Source: Flavisolibacter ginsenosidimutans (GTDB lineage: Bacteria > Bacteroidota > Bacteroidia > Chitinophagales > Chitinophagaceae). Taken from it: DNA of 64,000 nt. The notes below the pieces were generated by a model. That model saw only the letters and a list, made by a program, of their open reading frames with translations, made no database searches and had not been told where the DNA came from. The DNA lies in contig NZ_CP042433.1 of assembly GCF_007970805.1 (NCBI RefSeq), positions 1,612,001 to 1,676,000 on the forward strand, written 5' to 3'. Positions 17,602 through 26,238 of the stretch are shown here, piece by piece. The position numbers were made by a program, and so were the translations under genes. Each line of letters starts with the position of its first letter. Positions within the stretch are counted from its first letter, which is position 1.

Positions 17602-18785
17602 AATTCATACAAAATGCGTTGACCGTTTTGCTCAATGGTTAACGTATTTTCTTTCCCGGCTTCTACCCTTCCAATCACTTGCGCATCTATTCCGAAATCG
17701 TTTGCAATGCCGATGAGTTCGTCGGCATTTTTCTCGTCTGTATAAATTTCCAGACGGCAGCCCATGTTGAACACCTGGTACATTTCTTTGTCATCAGCGC
17801 CACTGCTTTTTTGAATCAAGTCAAAGATTTCGGGCGGACCAAACAAATTGTCTTTGATGACATGCACACCTTCCGGCATGTATTTCATGCACTTTGTTTG
17901 TCCGCCGCCGCTGCAATGGATCAAGCCGTTAACAACAGCAAAATTTTCTTCCAGAATTTGCTTCACCACCGGCGCAAAGGTTCGCGTGGGCGAAAGAATC
18001 AACTTGCCAACCGTTGTTGAGAATTCTTTGTTGCGAAAAGAAACATATATGGCATCGGTCAACTTGTTCGAGCCGATATAAACTACCTCTTCGCTAAGGG
18101 TTTCGTCAAAACTTTCAGGAAAAGCTTTAGCATAATGTTTACTTAGTACATCATGCCGCGCAGATGTCAGTCCGTTTGAACCGATGCCGCTGTTGTACTC
18201 AGTTTCGTAAACCGCTTTACCGTAGCTTGCTAAACCCACAATCACGTTGCCGGGTTTTATGTTTTTGTTCGTTACAAGCGCCTCTTTTTTCCATCGTGCG
18301 GCCATCGTTCCGTTCACGGCAATTGTTTTTACCACATCGCCTACGTCGGCTGTTTCGCCGCCCAAAAAAGCAATGTCCACGCCGTGCGCATCCATTGTGT
18401 CAAAGAATTCCTGTGAGCCTTCAATCAGGACCTTCAACACTTCACCGGGAATGCGAGCTTTGTTGCGGTCAATGGAAGAAGAGAACAAAAGGTTTTTGTA
18501 GATGCCAACGCAAAGCAAGTCATCGAGGTTCATCACAATGGCGTCTTGCGCAATGCCCCGCCACACAGAAACGTCGCCCGTTTCTTTCCAATACAAATAA
18601 GCCAGAATGCTTTTGGTTCCTGCGCCGTCGGCGTGCATCACATTCACCCACTCTTTGTCACCGCCCAGCACGTCTTCGTAAATCTTGCAGAAGGCTTTTG
18701 GGTAAAGACCTTTGTCAATGTTTTTTGTGGCGGCGTGCACTTCTTCTTTTTGTGCCGACACGCCGCGTTTGGAGTAAAGAGACAT
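17598..18785 (-). CDS. purM: Phosphoribosylformylglycinamidine cyclo-ligase (AIR synthase)
   Basis: A 395-residue enzyme of the PurM fold, which closes the imidazole ring in purine synthesis using ATP. Visible family features are HADGAGTKSILAYLYWKETGD near residues 50-70, the LDDLLCVGI stretch, AFLGGETADVGD, and NVIVGLASYGKAVYETEYNSGIGSNGLT. It is longer than E. coli PurM (about 345 residues), as is usual for the Bacteroidota form. The start codon lies inside a mirror-image promoter region shared with ribF. Confidence 0.92.
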   Translation of the reverse strand: MSLYSKRGVSAQKEEVHAATKNIDKGLYPKAFCKIYEDVLGGDKEWVNVMHADGAGTKSILAYLYWKETGDVSVWRGIAQDAIVMNLDDLLCVGIYKNLLFSSSIDRNKARIPGEVLKVLIEGSQEFFDTMDAHGVDIAFLGGETADVGDVVKTIAVNGTMAARWKKEALVTNKNIKPGNVIVGLASYGKAVYETEYNSGIGSNGLTSARHDVLSKHYAKAFPESFDETLSEEVVYIGSNKLTDAIYVSFRNKEFSTTVGKLILSPTRTFAPVVKQILEENFAVVNGLIHCSGGGQTKCMKYMPEGVHVIKDNLFGPPEIFDLIQKSSGADDKEMYQVFNMGCRLEIYTDEKNADELIGIANDFGIDAQVIGRVEAGKENTLTIEQNGQRILYEF

Positions 18786-18827
18786 GCGGCGAAGATAATC
18801 CCCTGCTGATTATCTTCGCGGGCACGT
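18786..18827. promoter_or_regulatory. Mirror-symmetric divergent promoter of purM and ribF
   Basis: A perfect 12-bp inverted repeat (gcgaagataatc 18789-18800 / gattatcttcgc 18808-18819) fills most of the 42-base gap between the two start codons. Each arm carries a TATCTTCG box, close to the TAnnTTTG -7 element, pointing outwards. The box lies 4 bases before the purM ATG and 9 bases before the ribF ATG. Confidence 0.65.
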
Positions 18828-19748
18828 ATGCAGGTTCACCGCAGCATTGAAAATCTTCCGTTGTTTAAAAATGCAGTCATAACAATTGGCTCGTTCGACG
18901 GCGTTCACCTGGGCCATCAAAAAATTATTGCGGCGCTTTGCGACGAAGCAAAAAAAGTGAACGGCGAAACCGTCATCATTACTTTTCATCCGCACCCTCG
19001 AAAAATTGTACAGCCCGACAAGCCTTTGCAATTGCTCAACACACTTGATGAAAAAATTTGGTTGTTGGAAAACGCGGGTATTGGTCACTTGATTGTTGTG
19101 CCTTTCACACAAGAATTTTCCGAACAAAGTGCTGATGACTACATCGAACATTTCCTCATCAGAAACTTTGGGCCTGCTTGCATCATCATCGGCTACGATC
19201 ATCGTTTTGGAAAGGGCCGCACAGGCAATTACAAGCTACTGGAAAAAAGAGCCGCGGAATTCAATTACCGTCTTGTTGAAATTCCGCAGCATTTGCTAAA
19301 CGAAATTGAAGTCAGCTCAACAAAAATTCGCACCGCCATTTTGGAAAGCGATGTCGCCACAGCGAATCGTCTTTTGGGCTATTCTTTCTTTTTTGAAGGC
19401 GAGGTTGTGCAGGGCGATAAACTCGGAAGAACGCTTGGCTATCCAACCGCCAATTTGCTTTATACCGATGCGGATAAAATTCATCTGGGTCACGGCGTGT
19501 ATGCCGTTTATGCCGATGTAATTGGAGAACGAAAAAAGGGGATGATGAGCATTGGCACGCGGCCCACGTTGAACAAGAGCGAAGAAAAAGTAGAAGTCAA
19601 TCTTTTTGATTTTGACCAAATCATTTACGGCGAAACAATGCGTGTGACGGTTGAACATTTTCTTCGCGGGCAGGAAAAATATCCTTCGCTTGATGTGATG
19701 GTAGAACAACTGCACAAAGACAAGGGAAAAAGCCTCCGGCTCTTATAA
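18828..19748 (+). CDS. ribF: Bifunctional riboflavin kinase / FAD synthetase
   Basis: A 306-residue enzyme that phosphorylates riboflavin to FMN and adenylates FMN to FAD. The N-terminal adenylyltransferase domain has ITIGSFDGVHLGHQKII with the HxGH site and IIGYDHRFGKGRTG. The C-terminal kinase domain from about residue 180 has GDKLGRTLGYPTANL and a late GMMSIGTRPTLN. Length and domain order match the family. It overlaps the convergent holA by six bases. Confidence 0.96.
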   Translation: MQVHRSIENLPLFKNAVITIGSFDGVHLGHQKIIAALCDEAKKVNGETVIITFHPHPRKIVQPDKPLQLLNTLDEKIWLLENAGIGHLIVVPFTQEFSEQSADDYIEHFLIRNFGPACIIIGYDHRFGKGRTGNYKLLEKRAAEFNYRLVEIPQHLLNEIEVSSTKIRTAILESDVATANRLLGYSFFFEGEVVQGDKLGRTLGYPTANLLYTDADKIHLGHGVYAVYADVIGERKKGMMSIGTRPTLNKSEEKVEVNLFDFDQIIYGETMRVTVEHFLRGQEKYPSLDVMVEQLHKDKGKSLRLL

Positions 19749-20747
19749 CGGCGCAATCATTTTCACCACCATTTCTTTCAGCAATTCAGCGTCGTCGGTA
19801 TTGGCATCGTTCACCCCAAGGTTGCGGAGATTGTATTCGTATAACAGCAGCAGCAGTTTCTCAATTTCGTTGTAGCTGTATTTTGTTGAAGTGGAAATGT
19901 AATCACGCACAAAGAAGGCATTTACACCAAGCGCCGTAGCCACGGTCTTTTCGTCTTTTGATGATACGGTGTACACCACCTGCACCTTGCTAAAAAAATT
20001 ATAAAGCGAAGGAAACACCAATGGCAACGGCGCTGCTTTAGGATTGGAACCAAAATACTGCACAATGCGAATGGCCTTGTACAAGTCGCGCTGGGCAATG
20101 GCTTGCTGCAATTCAAATACGTTGAACTCCTTGCTTACGCCTACGTATTTTTCAATCTCGTCTTCGGTTATTTGCTTCCGGTCTTTCAGGTTCAGCGCCA
20201 GCTTATCCACTTCGTTATTCAACCGGCTCAGGTCGTTGCCAATGTGATCAATCAATAAAAACAAAGCCTTCTTTGTGATAGTGTAGCCCTTCAGTTTTAC
20301 CAGTTCGGATGTCCATTCGGGCAAGGCGCTGTCGTACATTTTTTTAGTGCTCATTAGCACGGCCTTTTCTTTTAACAGCCTTGCAAGCTTTGTGCGGCCG
20401 TCCACTTTTTTGCCTTTATAGGCTACAAACAATAAAGTTGAAGACAGCGGCTTTTCCACGTAACTCTCCAGCTTTTCAATGCCTTTTAAATCCTGTGCTT
20501 CTTTGATAATTACCACTTGTTTTTCCGAAAACATCGGGTACCGGCGGCAGGCATTTATCACATCGGGCCAAGCCGTATCGCGGCCATAAAAAATTGTTAA
20601 GTTGAACCCCGCCTCACTTTCTGATAGAATGTTGTGCTCCGCAAAATCAATGAGCGTATCAATGAAATATCCCTCCTCTCCTTCCAGCCAGTACACGGGC
20701 TTTATTTGTCCTTTTTTAAGATCGGTAATGATTTTTTCGGGTGTCAT
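19743..20747 (-). CDS. holA: DNA polymerase III subunit delta
   Basis: A 334-residue clamp-loader subunit that opens the sliding clamp. The N-terminal region reads PVYWLEGEEGYFIDTLID, then an LSSTLLFVAYKGKKVDGR-like strand, a middle helical domain ITKKALFLLIDHIGNDLSRLNNEVDKL, and a C-terminal collar domain ending in NDADTDDAELLKEMVVK-like helices. This is the HolA order. The length is normal. It stands alone and convergent to ribF. Confidence 0.93.
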   Translation of the reverse strand: MTPEKIITDLKKGQIKPVYWLEGEEGYFIDTLIDFAEHNILSESEAGFNLTIFYGRDTAWPDVINACRRYPMFSEKQVVIIKEAQDLKGIEKLESYVEKPLSSTLLFVAYKGKKVDGRTKLARLLKEKAVLMSTKKMYDSALPEWTSELVKLKGYTITKKALFLLIDHIGNDLSRLNNEVDKLALNLKDRKQITEDEIEKYVGVSKEFNVFELQQAIAQRDLYKAIRIVQYFGSNPKAAPLPLVFPSLYNFFSKVQVVYTVSSKDEKTVATALGVNAFFVRDYISTSTKYSYNEIEKLLLLLYEYNLRNLGVNDANTDDAELLKEMVVKMIAPL

Positions 20748-20870
20748 CAGGTGAAGCGTTAAAGAAGAGTTTTATGGATTTTGGCACGGTTTTCGACTTA
20801 GTGCGGCCGAATCAAAAATACATCTTCAACCTTTCCAAATTCTAAATTCAATAAACTTAAATCTTAGACA

Positions 20871-21857
20871 ATGGCAAACACCAATTATCCATCTGCAGGC
20901 ACAACAAATGACAACCGTCCTGCCGGCAGCAACACAACCCGCAACGTCCTTATTGGCTTATTGGCCGTTGGTCTTTTGGGCACGTGGGGTTATGTCTTGT
21001 ACGACAAAAACAAAACCACCGAGCAAATCCAGGTAAAATCGGCCGAAGTAAAGACCGTTTCTACAGACCGGGATTCAATTAAAAATCTTTACGAAGAAGC
21101 CATCGTTCGGCTGGACAACCTAACTGGTGAAAATACCCGCATCTCCAGCGAAGTAGTTAGCAAAGACGCCGAGCTGAAAAAAATTAAAGGTGAAATCAAA
21201 GGCATTCTTGCTAACAAAAACGCTACGGCTGCAGACTTAAAAAGAGCCCGCAACCTGATTGGCGAATTGAACGGCAAAATCAGCAACCTTGAGCAGGAAG
21301 TAGCAAGACTGATGGGCGAAAACCAACAACTGGCTACCAACAATACTGTGTTAACGCAAGAAAAGACACAGTTGCAAACCGATCTGCAAACAACGACTCA
21401 GGTAAAAGAAGATTTGGCAAAAAAAGTTGACGTTGGTTCTACGTTCTCTGCTTCCAACATCACGATTAAAGGCATTGATGAAAAAGGCAACGGCAAAGAA
21501 AAAGAAACCGACAAAGCCAAGAAAGTAAACAAGCTGGTTGTTTCCTTTGACGTTGAAAACCGCATCACACCTTCTGGCCCGGTTGACCTGTACGTAATTG
21601 TTACAGGCCCCGACGGAAAAGTGATCAGCAGCCCGGCTATGAACTCTGGTAATTTAACTACACGCAACGACGGCGACCGCGCTTTCACAGCGAAAACAAC
21701 GGTTGACTACGAGCAAGGCACACGCAAAAACGTTTCGTTTCCGTTGCGCCAGGACAAGTTCCAGGTAGGTGATTACAAGATTGAAGTTTACCAGAACGGA
21801 TTTAAGATTGCAGAAGGCACACGCGGCCTGCACAAGACCGGATTTTTAGGACTTTAG
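20871..21857 (+). CDS. Membrane-anchored coiled-coil envelope protein of unknown function
   Basis: A 328-residue protein with a disordered start, one membrane helix at about 25-44 (VLIGLLAVGLLGTWGYVLY), a long coiled coil at about 50-180 with Lys, Glu, Leu and Asn heptads, and a C-terminal beta domain at about 185-328. That domain contains KVNKLVVSFDVENRITPSGPVDLYVIVTGPDGKV and ends in GLHKTGFLGL. The layout suggests an inner-membrane protein with a periplasmic coiled coil. Similar proteins occur as hypotheticals in Bacteroidota. No enzymatic motif is visible. A terminator follows. Confidence 0.85.
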   Translation: MANTNYPSAGTTNDNRPAGSNTTRNVLIGLLAVGLLGTWGYVLYDKNKTTEQIQVKSAEVKTVSTDRDSIKNLYEEAIVRLDNLTGENTRISSEVVSKDAELKKIKGEIKGILANKNATAADLKRARNLIGELNGKISNLEQEVARLMGENQQLATNNTVLTQEKTQLQTDLQTTTQVKEDLAKKVDVGSTFSASNITIKGIDEKGNGKEKETDKAKKVNKLVVSFDVENRITPSGPVDLYVIVTGPDGKVISSPAMNSGNLTTRNDGDRAFTAKTTVDYEQGTRKNVSFPLRQDKFQVGDYKIEVYQNGFKIAEGTRGLHKTGFLGL

Positions 21858-21876
21858 TCTCATTCCAATTTCAATA

Positions 21877-21906
21877 CGAGCCGCTTCTTTTGGAGCGGCT
21901 TTTTTA
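21877..21906 (+). terminator. Intrinsic terminator after the coiled-coil protein
   Basis: A 7-bp stem (agccgct / agcggct) with an 8-base loop followed by six T. Confidence 0.85.
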
Positions 21907-21997
21907 TGTCTGAACCAGGATGAATATGATGCGTAAGATGTTTGAGATTATTTATCTCGTTCGTCCCGTCCGTCCAAAAACCGCGGTTCAGCCATTG

Positions 21998-23629
21998 CTA
22001 TTTCGTTGCAGTATTCGTCAATTCAGTAACCACTTTTCCAATGCTTGCACTCGGCATTTGAATTTGCAACAAGGCCGACACGGTTGGTGCAACGTCGGTC
22101 ATGTACACTTCCCTGTTTGTCTTACCGGGAGTTACGTTCCAGCCGTACCAAAGTAGCGGAATGTGTGAATCATAAGGATTCCAGGAACCGTGGGTGGTGC
22201 CGCGGTCGGTGCCTTCAAACCAGCCGGGTTTGTAAATGAATTGCACATCCCCGCTTAGTTTTTGGTTGTAACCATTGGCCAGCATGTTGGCTACTTGTTG
22301 CGGTAAACCCGAAGCCGGAATATTTTCCAAATCCAATGCCCGCAAAATACCCGGTTGCAGGAGCAATGCTTTAATAAGACTGCGCTTCACAGCCTCTTTG
22401 TCCAATTTGTTTGCGGCAAGGGCTTCAGCGTTGATGTGCACTTGGTAATTGATTACCGAAGCCACAAGGTTGCCAACGCCGAATTCGTTTTGCAAAGCAT
22501 CGTTTAAAGCCCTTCGCATGGTCAACGTATTTGAAACACCACCGGGCAACCGGTTTTCTTTCGCAAATCCCGGTACGTGTGCCACTGCATGATCGGCTGT
22601 TAAAAACAAAAGGTATTGTCCCTTGCCAACTTTTGCATCTAGATAATTGAAAAGATCAGCAAGGTCTTTGTCGAGTCGCAAATAGGTGTCTTCAATTTCA
22701 ATTGAGTTGGGGCCAAACGCATGACCGATGTAATCGGTTGACGAAAAACTAAGGGCCAGAAAATCCGTTACGCCACGAGTGCCCAGCGCTTCCCCATCAA
22801 TGGCTGCTTTGGCTGCGTCCACGGTGAAACTGTTGCCGTAAGGCGTTACCTCAAAGCTTTGGTATTTGGCATTCTTTACCGTATCAACCCGGTGCGGGAA
22901 AGTGCTGCCTTCGCCGGACAATATGCTTTCGTACACCTTGTTATCGCCTGTGCTTTGCACATAAGTATTCAGCGGGTAAAGCGTATTCCAGCCCTTTGAC
23001 AAATAAACATCGGGAAACTTTTTTGCGTTCAATTGCTGCATCCACTGCGGCAAGGTTTTCATGTAATATGTACTCGTGATCCACGTGCCTGTGCTCACAT
23101 CGAACCAATACGCTGCGTTGGCTGTTTGGCCTGCAGGCAAAATAGCGCCGCGGTCTTTAATGGCAATGCCAATAACCTTGCTTCGGAAGTTGTTGCTTAA
23201 CCGCAGTTCATCACCAACCGTTGTGGCAAACATGTTTTTTGGCGACATGCGTCCGTTTACCGAATTGCTTCCTACTGTCTTTATCGTGTCGTTATTGTCT
23301 TCGGTGCAGTACACCTCTCGTTTCAACTCTTTGTCGTACCAGTTGTTGCCCACGATGCCGTGAAGCGCCGGCACGCTACCGGTGTAAACACAAGTATGGC
23401 CGCAGGCAGTGTACGTGGGCACATAAGGAATGAACGTATTCTCGCAACGAAAGCCTCCGTTCATTAATCGCTTAAAGCCGCCTTCGCCTAAGCGGTCGTA
23501 AAAGCGGGTAAGATAATCGGGGCGCATCTGGTCAACGACAATGCCCACGACCAATTTCGGACGTTGAAGTGATTGTGCGTTTCCACTGAGTAGCATTAAC
23601 AAAAAGAAAGCCGTGAGAATTCGTCGCAT
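21998..23629 (-). CDS. PafA-like alkaline phosphatase
   Basis: A 543-residue secreted enzyme of the alkaline phosphatase superfamily. The start is set at ATG 23629, which gives a clean signal peptide (RRILTAFFLLMLLSGNAQS); upstream in-frame codons lack family character. Metal and active-site motifs in order are VVGIVVDQMRPDYL, the nucleophile region YVPTYTACGHTCVYTG with the catalytic Thr, IAIKDRGAILPAG carrying the Lys-x-Arg pair seen in PafA, LSFSSTDYIGHAFGP and FLTADHAVAHVPG. PafA enzymes release phosphate from many monoesters and are often insensitive to phosphate. It is divergent from the SnoaL-like gene, 88 bases away. Confidence 0.9.
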   Translation of the reverse strand: MRRILTAFFLLMLLSGNAQSLQRPKLVVGIVVDQMRPDYLTRFYDRLGEGGFKRLMNGGFRCENTFIPYVPTYTACGHTCVYTGSVPALHGIVGNNWYDKELKREVYCTEDNNDTIKTVGSNSVNGRMSPKNMFATTVGDELRLSNNFRSKVIGIAIKDRGAILPAGQTANAAYWFDVSTGTWITSTYYMKTLPQWMQQLNAKKFPDVYLSKGWNTLYPLNTYVQSTGDNKVYESILSGEGSTFPHRVDTVKNAKYQSFEVTPYGNSFTVDAAKAAIDGEALGTRGVTDFLALSFSSTDYIGHAFGPNSIEIEDTYLRLDKDLADLFNYLDAKVGKGQYLLFLTADHAVAHVPGFAKENRLPGGVSNTLTMRRALNDALQNEFGVGNLVASVINYQVHINAEALAANKLDKEAVKRSLIKALLLQPGILRALDLENIPASGLPQQVANMLANGYNQKLSGDVQFIYKPGWFEGTDRGTTHGSWNPYDSHIPLLWYGWNVTPGKTNREVYMTDVAPTVSALLQIQMPSASIGKVVTELTNTATK

Positions 23630-23717
23630 GAAAAATGTTTGAACGGCAAATGTAATGGCGACAAAAAACAAATCTTTGCAAGGCTCAATTATTTTTAAAC
23701 ACACAAAGGGCTGCTTC

Positions 23718-24548
23718 ATGAAGCAAAATCTATTCATCGGTTTAGTATTGCTGTCGCTTTTTTCTACGGCGCAAAAACCATTGGCTGATGAAGTATTGAA
23801 CGCAGAAAAAAGCTTTGCTGCCTATTCGGTTGCACACGGAACCAAAGAAGCTTTTTTACATTTTTTTGATAGCAGCGGCGTGGTGTTTGAAAAAGGCAAA
23901 GCAGTCAACGGTATTGAAACCTGGAACAAAAAAGAGGCCGGTACCGGTGTTTTGAACTGGCACCCGGTTTACGGTAGCATGGCAGCCTCCGGTGATTTAG
24001 GTTTTACCACCGGGCCGTGGACCTTTCAGCAAAAGAGTGTTGATGATTCAGTTGTTGCACGCGGGCAGTATTCAACGGTTTGGAAAAAAGACAAAAGCGG
24101 CGAGTGGAAATTCGTTGTTGATTTGGGCATTAATAAAACTCCGGCCTTTGACGATGCCGCGTATCAATTCAGCAATGAAGCTGTTTCTTTTGTTCCGGGC
24201 ACATGGAACAATTTACTAAATAGGGAAGAAAAATTTATCCGGCAAACAAGCGAGACGGATGCTGCGCAACGAACAAAACTTTACGAACAATTTTTAAGTA
24301 AAAAAACTTTCTTTCTCAACCGCAACGGGAATCTGCCTGTCGTTGTTTTGAATAAGCTAAACAGCGCTTTGCAAACACTTCCGCAAAAGATTGATTACCG
24401 CATTGATGGCTCGGGCATTTCGGCCGCCGGTGACCTGGGCTATGTTTACGGCACGACGATCGTTAAAGGTAAAACAGAAAATTACCTGCGCATTTGGCGG
24501 CGCGAAGGAAAAGAATGGAAACTGGTGCTGGAAACCTTGCGGTATTGA
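23718..24548 (+). CDS. Secreted protein with two SnoaL/DUF4440-like domains
   Basis: A 276-residue protein. The start at ATG 23718 gives a signal peptide (KQNLFIGLVLLSLFSTA-Q). Two related halves follow. The first, at about 22-140, has EVLNAEKSFAAYSVAHG, a Trp-rich middle and YSTVWKKDKSGEWKFVVD. The second, at about 175-276, ends with YLRIWRREGKEWKLVLETLRY. Each matches the cone-shaped fold of DUF4440/SnoaL proteins, whose last strands typically read 'xxxWRKxxGxWKxxxD'. The family has no single function. The protein is probably periplasmic. Confidence 0.8.
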   Translation: MKQNLFIGLVLLSLFSTAQKPLADEVLNAEKSFAAYSVAHGTKEAFLHFFDSSGVVFEKGKAVNGIETWNKKEAGTGVLNWHPVYGSMAASGDLGFTTGPWTFQQKSVDDSVVARGQYSTVWKKDKSGEWKFVVDLGINKTPAFDDAAYQFSNEAVSFVPGTWNNLLNREEKFIRQTSETDAAQRTKLYEQFLSKKTFFLNRNGNLPVVVLNKLNSALQTLPQKIDYRIDGSGISAAGDLGYVYGTTIVKGKTENYLRIWRREGKEWKLVLETLRY

Positions 24549-24576
24549 GCCAAAACAGCGTCTAAACTGATTTCCC

Positions 24577-24584
24577 TATTTTTG
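24577..24584 (+). promoter_or_regulatory. -7 promoter element far upstream of the SPT-like gene
   Basis: TATTTTTG matches TAnnTTTG. The next plus-strand gene starts at 24826, so the leader would be about 235 bases long and includes repeat copy A. Confidence 0.5.
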
Positions 24585-24663
24585 CGGCAATTTTTTAAAG
24601 CCGCAGATTCATTTGATTTTACAAGGATTGCCGGGAAGGTTGAATCTACGAGATGTGCTTCGT

Positions 24664-24711
24664 TGAATAGCGAACCGAACGTACAAGAGTGCGACGCAAG
24701 AGAAGCTTAAT
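24664..24711 (+). repeat. Dispersed intergenic repeat, copy A
   Basis: One of three related copies of a sequence of about 50 bp with the core gtacaagagtgcgacgcaag. It matches copy C at about 41 of 50 positions without gaps and ends in the shared word agcttaat. It lies in the long leader of the SPT-like gene. Confidence 0.8.
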
Positions 24712-24825
24712 CGTTGTTCTGTCGCCCGTAACAAAAAATAAAAAACAGTAAGTAAACAGTATTGTAAATCCAATGGGCTTTTGAGGCAATATCTCAACGC
24801 TCAATTTTAAACTTGAAACTAAACT

Positions 24826-26130
24826 ATGGCAGATCTTTTTGAACGACTCGTGAAAAACTACGGCCCGCTTGGCCAGCATCGTGAAAGGGCTTATGGCTAC
24901 TTTGCTTTTCCCAAATTGGAAGGAGAAATCGGCAGCCGCATGAAGTTTCGCGGCAACGACGTAATTGTTTGGAGCCTGAACAACTATTTGGGCCTGGCCA
25001 ACCATCCCGAAGTGCGAAAGGCCGACGCAGACGCGGCGGCGCAATTTGGACTGGCAACACCAATGGGTGCCCGCATGATGAGCGGCAATACAAATTTTCA
25101 CGAGCAGTTGGAAAAAGAACTGGCCGCGTTTGAAGGCAAGGAAGACGCTTGCTTGCTGAACTACGGCTACCAGGGAATGGTGAGCATCATTGACGTGTTG
25201 TGCAGCCGCCACGACGTGATTGTGTACGATGCGGAAAGCCACGCTTGCATTATTGACGGCGTTCGCCTGCATCCCGGTCACCGCTACGTGTTTAAGCACA
25301 ACGACCTTGAAGATTTTGAAAAGCAGATGCAGCGTGCAACGGCCTTGATTGAAAAACAAGGAACGGGTGGCATCCTGGTGATTACCGAAGGCGTGTTTGG
25401 CATGGCCGGCGACCAGGGCAAATTGAAGGAAATTGCGGACTTGAAAGACAAATACGATTTCCGTCTTTTAGTGGACGATGCACACGGCTTTGGTACGCTT
25501 GGCAAAACCGGCGCCGGTGCCGGTGAAGAACAAGGTTGCCAGGACGCGATTGACTTATACTTTTCCACCTTCGCAAAATCAATGGCTTCCATCGGCGCTT
25601 TTGTGGCCGGCGATAAAGCCATCATTGACTACATCCGTTGGAACATCCGCAGCCAGATATTCGCCAAGAGTTTGCCCATGCCATTAACCATCGGCAACTT
25701 AAAACGCCTGGACCTTTTGCGCACAACACCCGCCTTGAAAGACAAGCTTTGGGAGAATGCCCTTAAGCTGCAACGCGGTTTGAAAGAAAAAGGCTTTGAC
25801 ATTGGCAAAACGGATTCGCCAGTAACGCCTGTGTACATGAAAGGCGGCGTGGAAGAAGCCACCGCAATGGTGATGGACTTGCGCGAAAATTACGGTGTGT
25901 TTGCTTCGGTAGTGGTCTATCCCGTTATTCCAAAGGGACACATCATTTACCGCCTCATTCCTACGGCCGTGCATACGGATGAGGACATTGAAGAAACACT
26001 GCAAGCTTTCAGCGAAACAAAAGCAAAGCTTGATGCGGGTGGATACAAAGTGGAAGCCATCCCGGATATGGCGGAAGAAGTAAGCGCCAAACGCTTTGAT
26101 TATTTTAAGAGTAAGCCGAAGAATAAGTAG
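24826..26130 (+). CDS. Serine palmitoyltransferase-like alpha-oxoamine synthase
   Basis: A 434-residue PLP enzyme of the alpha-oxoamine synthase family, which joins an amino acid to an acyl-CoA (serine palmitoyltransferase, KBL, BioF, HemA). Visible sites are NNYLGLANHPEV, the ring-stacking His in AESHACIIDG (His139), VDDAHGFG (Asp217-Asp218-Ala-His220) and the PLP Lys251 in STFAKSMASIGAF. The N-terminal extension LFERLVKNYGPLGQHRERAYGYF fits the Bacteroidota SPT-like group better than KBL or BioF. Sphingolipids are typical of this phylum. The substrate is inferred, not shown. The gene has a long leader with a repeat and ends at a good terminator. Confidence 0.85.
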   Translation: MADLFERLVKNYGPLGQHRERAYGYFAFPKLEGEIGSRMKFRGNDVIVWSLNNYLGLANHPEVRKADADAAAQFGLATPMGARMMSGNTNFHEQLEKELAAFEGKEDACLLNYGYQGMVSIIDVLCSRHDVIVYDAESHACIIDGVRLHPGHRYVFKHNDLEDFEKQMQRATALIEKQGTGGILVITEGVFGMAGDQGKLKEIADLKDKYDFRLLVDDAHGFGTLGKTGAGAGEEQGCQDAIDLYFSTFAKSMASIGAFVAGDKAIIDYIRWNIRSQIFAKSLPMPLTIGNLKRLDLLRTTPALKDKLWENALKLQRGLKEKGFDIGKTDSPVTPVYMKGGVEEATAMVMDLRENYGVFASVVVYPVIPKGHIIYRLIPTAVHTDEDIEETLQAFSETKAKLDAGGYKVEAIPDMAEEVSAKRFDYFKSKPKNK

Positions 26131-26148
26131 AGCTTAATGCGAATGATT

Positions 26149-26182
26149 AAAAAACCCAATCATAAAAGTGATTGGGTTTTTT
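26149..26182 (+). terminator. Intrinsic terminator after the SPT-like gene
   Basis: A 10-12 bp stem (aacccaatca / tgattgggtt) with a short loop and six T following; A-run on the left, so it can also serve the convergent acyltransferase gene. Confidence 0.9.
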
Positions 26183-26238
26183 AGTTGAAAATTTGAAAGT
26201 CGAATTTATGTTTTCACTGAACTGCTTGTTCAAATTCG

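Noticed and set aside
20781..20796. Sigma-54-like promoter TTGGCACG-N4-TCGA upstream of the coiled-coil protein gene
   Set aside because: The -24 half is good, but the -12 half lacks the required GC of TTGC, and no sigma-54 activator is nearby.
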